Positions 4,846-5,308 of a stretch of 5,308 bases of DNA are shown here, in pieces. The translations under genes and the position numbers were made by a program. How positions within the stretch are numbered: position 1 is the stretch's first letter; every line of letters starts with the position of its first letter. The notes below the pieces were generated by a model. The model worked only from the letters and a program-made list of their open reading frames with translations. It was not told the DNA's origin and did not search any database. Source of the stretch: an uncultured Lachnospiraceae bacterium (GTDB taxonomy: Bacteria > Bacillota > Clostridia > Lachnospirales > Lachnospiraceae); the NCBI GenBank assembly GCA_902803635.1, contig CADCQU010000025.1, forward strand, positions 1 through 5,308, read 5' to 3'.

Positions 4846-4947
4846 ATGGTTTCCACTCAGCCCCTGCTGATTAAGGCTTTTCTTCATCGCGAAAGTCTTG
4901 ACATTCCAATGGAAGCCAGCATGAAAAAGTTGGCATCTGAATTGTAA
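4846..4947 (+). pseudogene. Short plus-strand coding-like fragment of unknown family
   Basis: A 33-codon frame starting MVSTQPLLIKAFLHRESL and ending MKKLASEL lies in the otherwise empty gap between the inverted repeat and the lysine-rich gene. The composition looks natural (amphipathic helix LLIKAFLHRE, then MEASMKKLASEL) and resembles the N-terminal helical region of some transposases, but this is only an impression. There is no ribosome binding site before the ATG. The frame is open further upstream only because it continues antisense through the MBL gene. It could be a transposon remnant or chance. Confidence 0.25.
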
Positions 4948-4949
4948 TT

Positions 4950-4963
4950 GCCAAAGTATTGGC
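4950..4963 (-). terminator. Weak hairpin just after the lysine-rich gene
   Basis: GCCAA and TTGGC form a 5-bp stem with a 4-base loop, a few bases after the TAA of the minus-strand gene. What follows on the minus strand (AATTACAATTC) is AT-rich without a T-run, so it would be a weak terminator. It is the only candidate directly at this gene's end. Confidence 0.3.
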
Positions 4964-4967
4964 TTCC

Positions 4968-5308
4968 TTATGCCTGCGGCTGTTCCTCAGCGGTTGATTT
5001 TTTCCGGCGGGTATAGGGGCGTTTTTTCTTCGGTTCGGATGTACCCTCTGCCGCTGGGGCTTCGCCGGCCGTTTCCGTATTTTTCCGGCGATGATAAGGG
5101 CGTTTTTTCCTCGCAGGTTCCGCGTCCTCCTGATTCGTTTTTGCTGTTGGTTCCGTCTGGGTCAATTCGAGTGCGGGTTCTGCCTTTTCCGCTATGGCTG
5201 CGGGTTCCGCTTCCTTAGTAGCCTCTGCTTTTTTTGTTTTGGTCGAAGACTTTGTTTTTGACGCTTTGGCTGCGAGTTCCGCTTCCTTAGTAGTCTCTGC
5301 TTTTTTTG
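4968..5308 (-). CDS. C-terminal end of a lysine/alanine/glutamate-rich repetitive protein
   Basis: The frame enters from the right edge and runs 113 codons to TAA (4968-4970). No start is needed inside the window, and the TTG at 5163-5165 has no ribosome binding site. The chain is low in hydrophobics and probably disordered. Two repeats of TKKAE-T/A-TKEAE-L/P-AA are followed by a proline/glutamate linker and two basic modules, EPARKKRPYHRRKN and EPKKKRPYTRRKK, separated by an acidic spacer. The alternating basic modules and Lys/Ala tail resemble histone H1-like or nucleic-acid-binding tails attached to bacterial DNA- or RNA-binding proteins. The KRPYxRRK module is loosely like an AT-hook but is not the classic RGRP form. 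The function of the missing N-terminal part decides its identity, so I give no family. Confidence 0.7.
   Translation of the reverse strand, partial: KKAETTKEAELAAKASKTKSSTKTKKAEATKEAEPAAIAEKAEPALELTQTEPTAKTNQEDAEPARKKRPYHRRKNTETAGEAPAAEGTSEPKKKRPYTRRKKSTAEEQPQA
5195..5236. repeat. 42-bp direct repeat, copy 1, in the lysine-rich gene
   Basis: This stretch matches 5267-5308 at 40 of 42 bases, offset by 72 bases (24 codons), so the repeat is in frame. It includes a run of seven T (seven A on the coding strand). The near-identity suggests recent duplication or ongoing homogenisation. Confidence 0.8.
5267..5308. repeat. 42-bp direct repeat, copy 2, reaching the window edge
   Basis: Second copy of the 5195-5236 repeat, differing at two positions. 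It ends at the edge, so the array may contain more units to the right. Confidence 0.75.

Noticed and set aside
4108..4947. Plus-strand open frame of 279 codons
   Set aside because: It runs antisense through the MBL gene, is rich in R, P, V and L, and has no ribosome binding site. The MBL frame on the other strand has a complete metal motif. Only the last 33 codons lie outside a gene and are listed separately with low confidence.
1..5308. CRISPR array, tRNA, rRNA or a known riboswitch
   Set aside because: No regularly spaced repeat array, no tRNA cloverleaf or rRNA-like stretch was seen on either strand, and I recognised no known riboswitch core in the three gene-free stretches.

Overview
The window looks like a chromosomal stretch from a Bacillota (Firmicutes) bacterium of moderate GC. 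The signs are strong AGGAGG-type ribosome binding sites, a two-domain ThrE-type exporter, an Rpn/PD-(D/E)XK transposase-like relic with an EEAA-rich tail, and a REP-like hairpin containing GGGGACAG. A Negativicutes or Clostridia host is plausible, but nothing here fixes the genus. All well-supported genes lie on the minus strand.

Layout, left to right. At 1-23 a minus-strand gene probably starts and runs off the left edge. 223-864 (minus) encodes a six-helix Pr6Pr/FAR-17a/AIG1-like membrane protein, with an extended -10 promoter near 1017-1025. The gene-free stretch 865-1228 holds a partial copy of a repeat (934-985), that promoter, a large imperfect hairpin (1051-1085) and a strong bidirectional terminator (1100-1135). 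1229-1822 (minus) is the C-terminal part of an Rpn-family protein without its nuclease domain. Inside it an in-frame ATG (1432) sits behind a ten-base match to the anti-Shine-Dalgarno sequence, giving a complete 67-residue C-terminal protein.

1823-2305 has no intact gene. It is an AT-rich block of short direct and inverted repeats, a plus-strand 3' coding fragment without a start (1960-2169), and the fuller copy of the repeat (2209-2297). 2306-2539 (minus) is a fragment of a PAS domain. This middle part reads as a graveyard of gene remnants beside small hairpin repeats.

2611-3933 (minus) is an intact ThrE-family threonine/serine exporter with its own promoter. That promoter abuts the terminator of the next gene, a metallo-beta-lactamase-fold hydrolase (4048-4737, minus) with a complete metal-binding motif set. 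Upstream of the hydrolase are a nearly perfect 19-bp inverted repeat (4786-4829) and a short plus-strand coding-like fragment (4846-4947). 4968-5308 (minus) is the 3' end of a lysine/alanine/glutamate-rich repetitive protein that enters from the right edge.

The intact genes do not form an obvious pathway. Separate promoters and terminators suggest single-gene units. The most interesting signal is the internal start in the Rpn remnant, which fits an intragenic-antitoxin arrangement.
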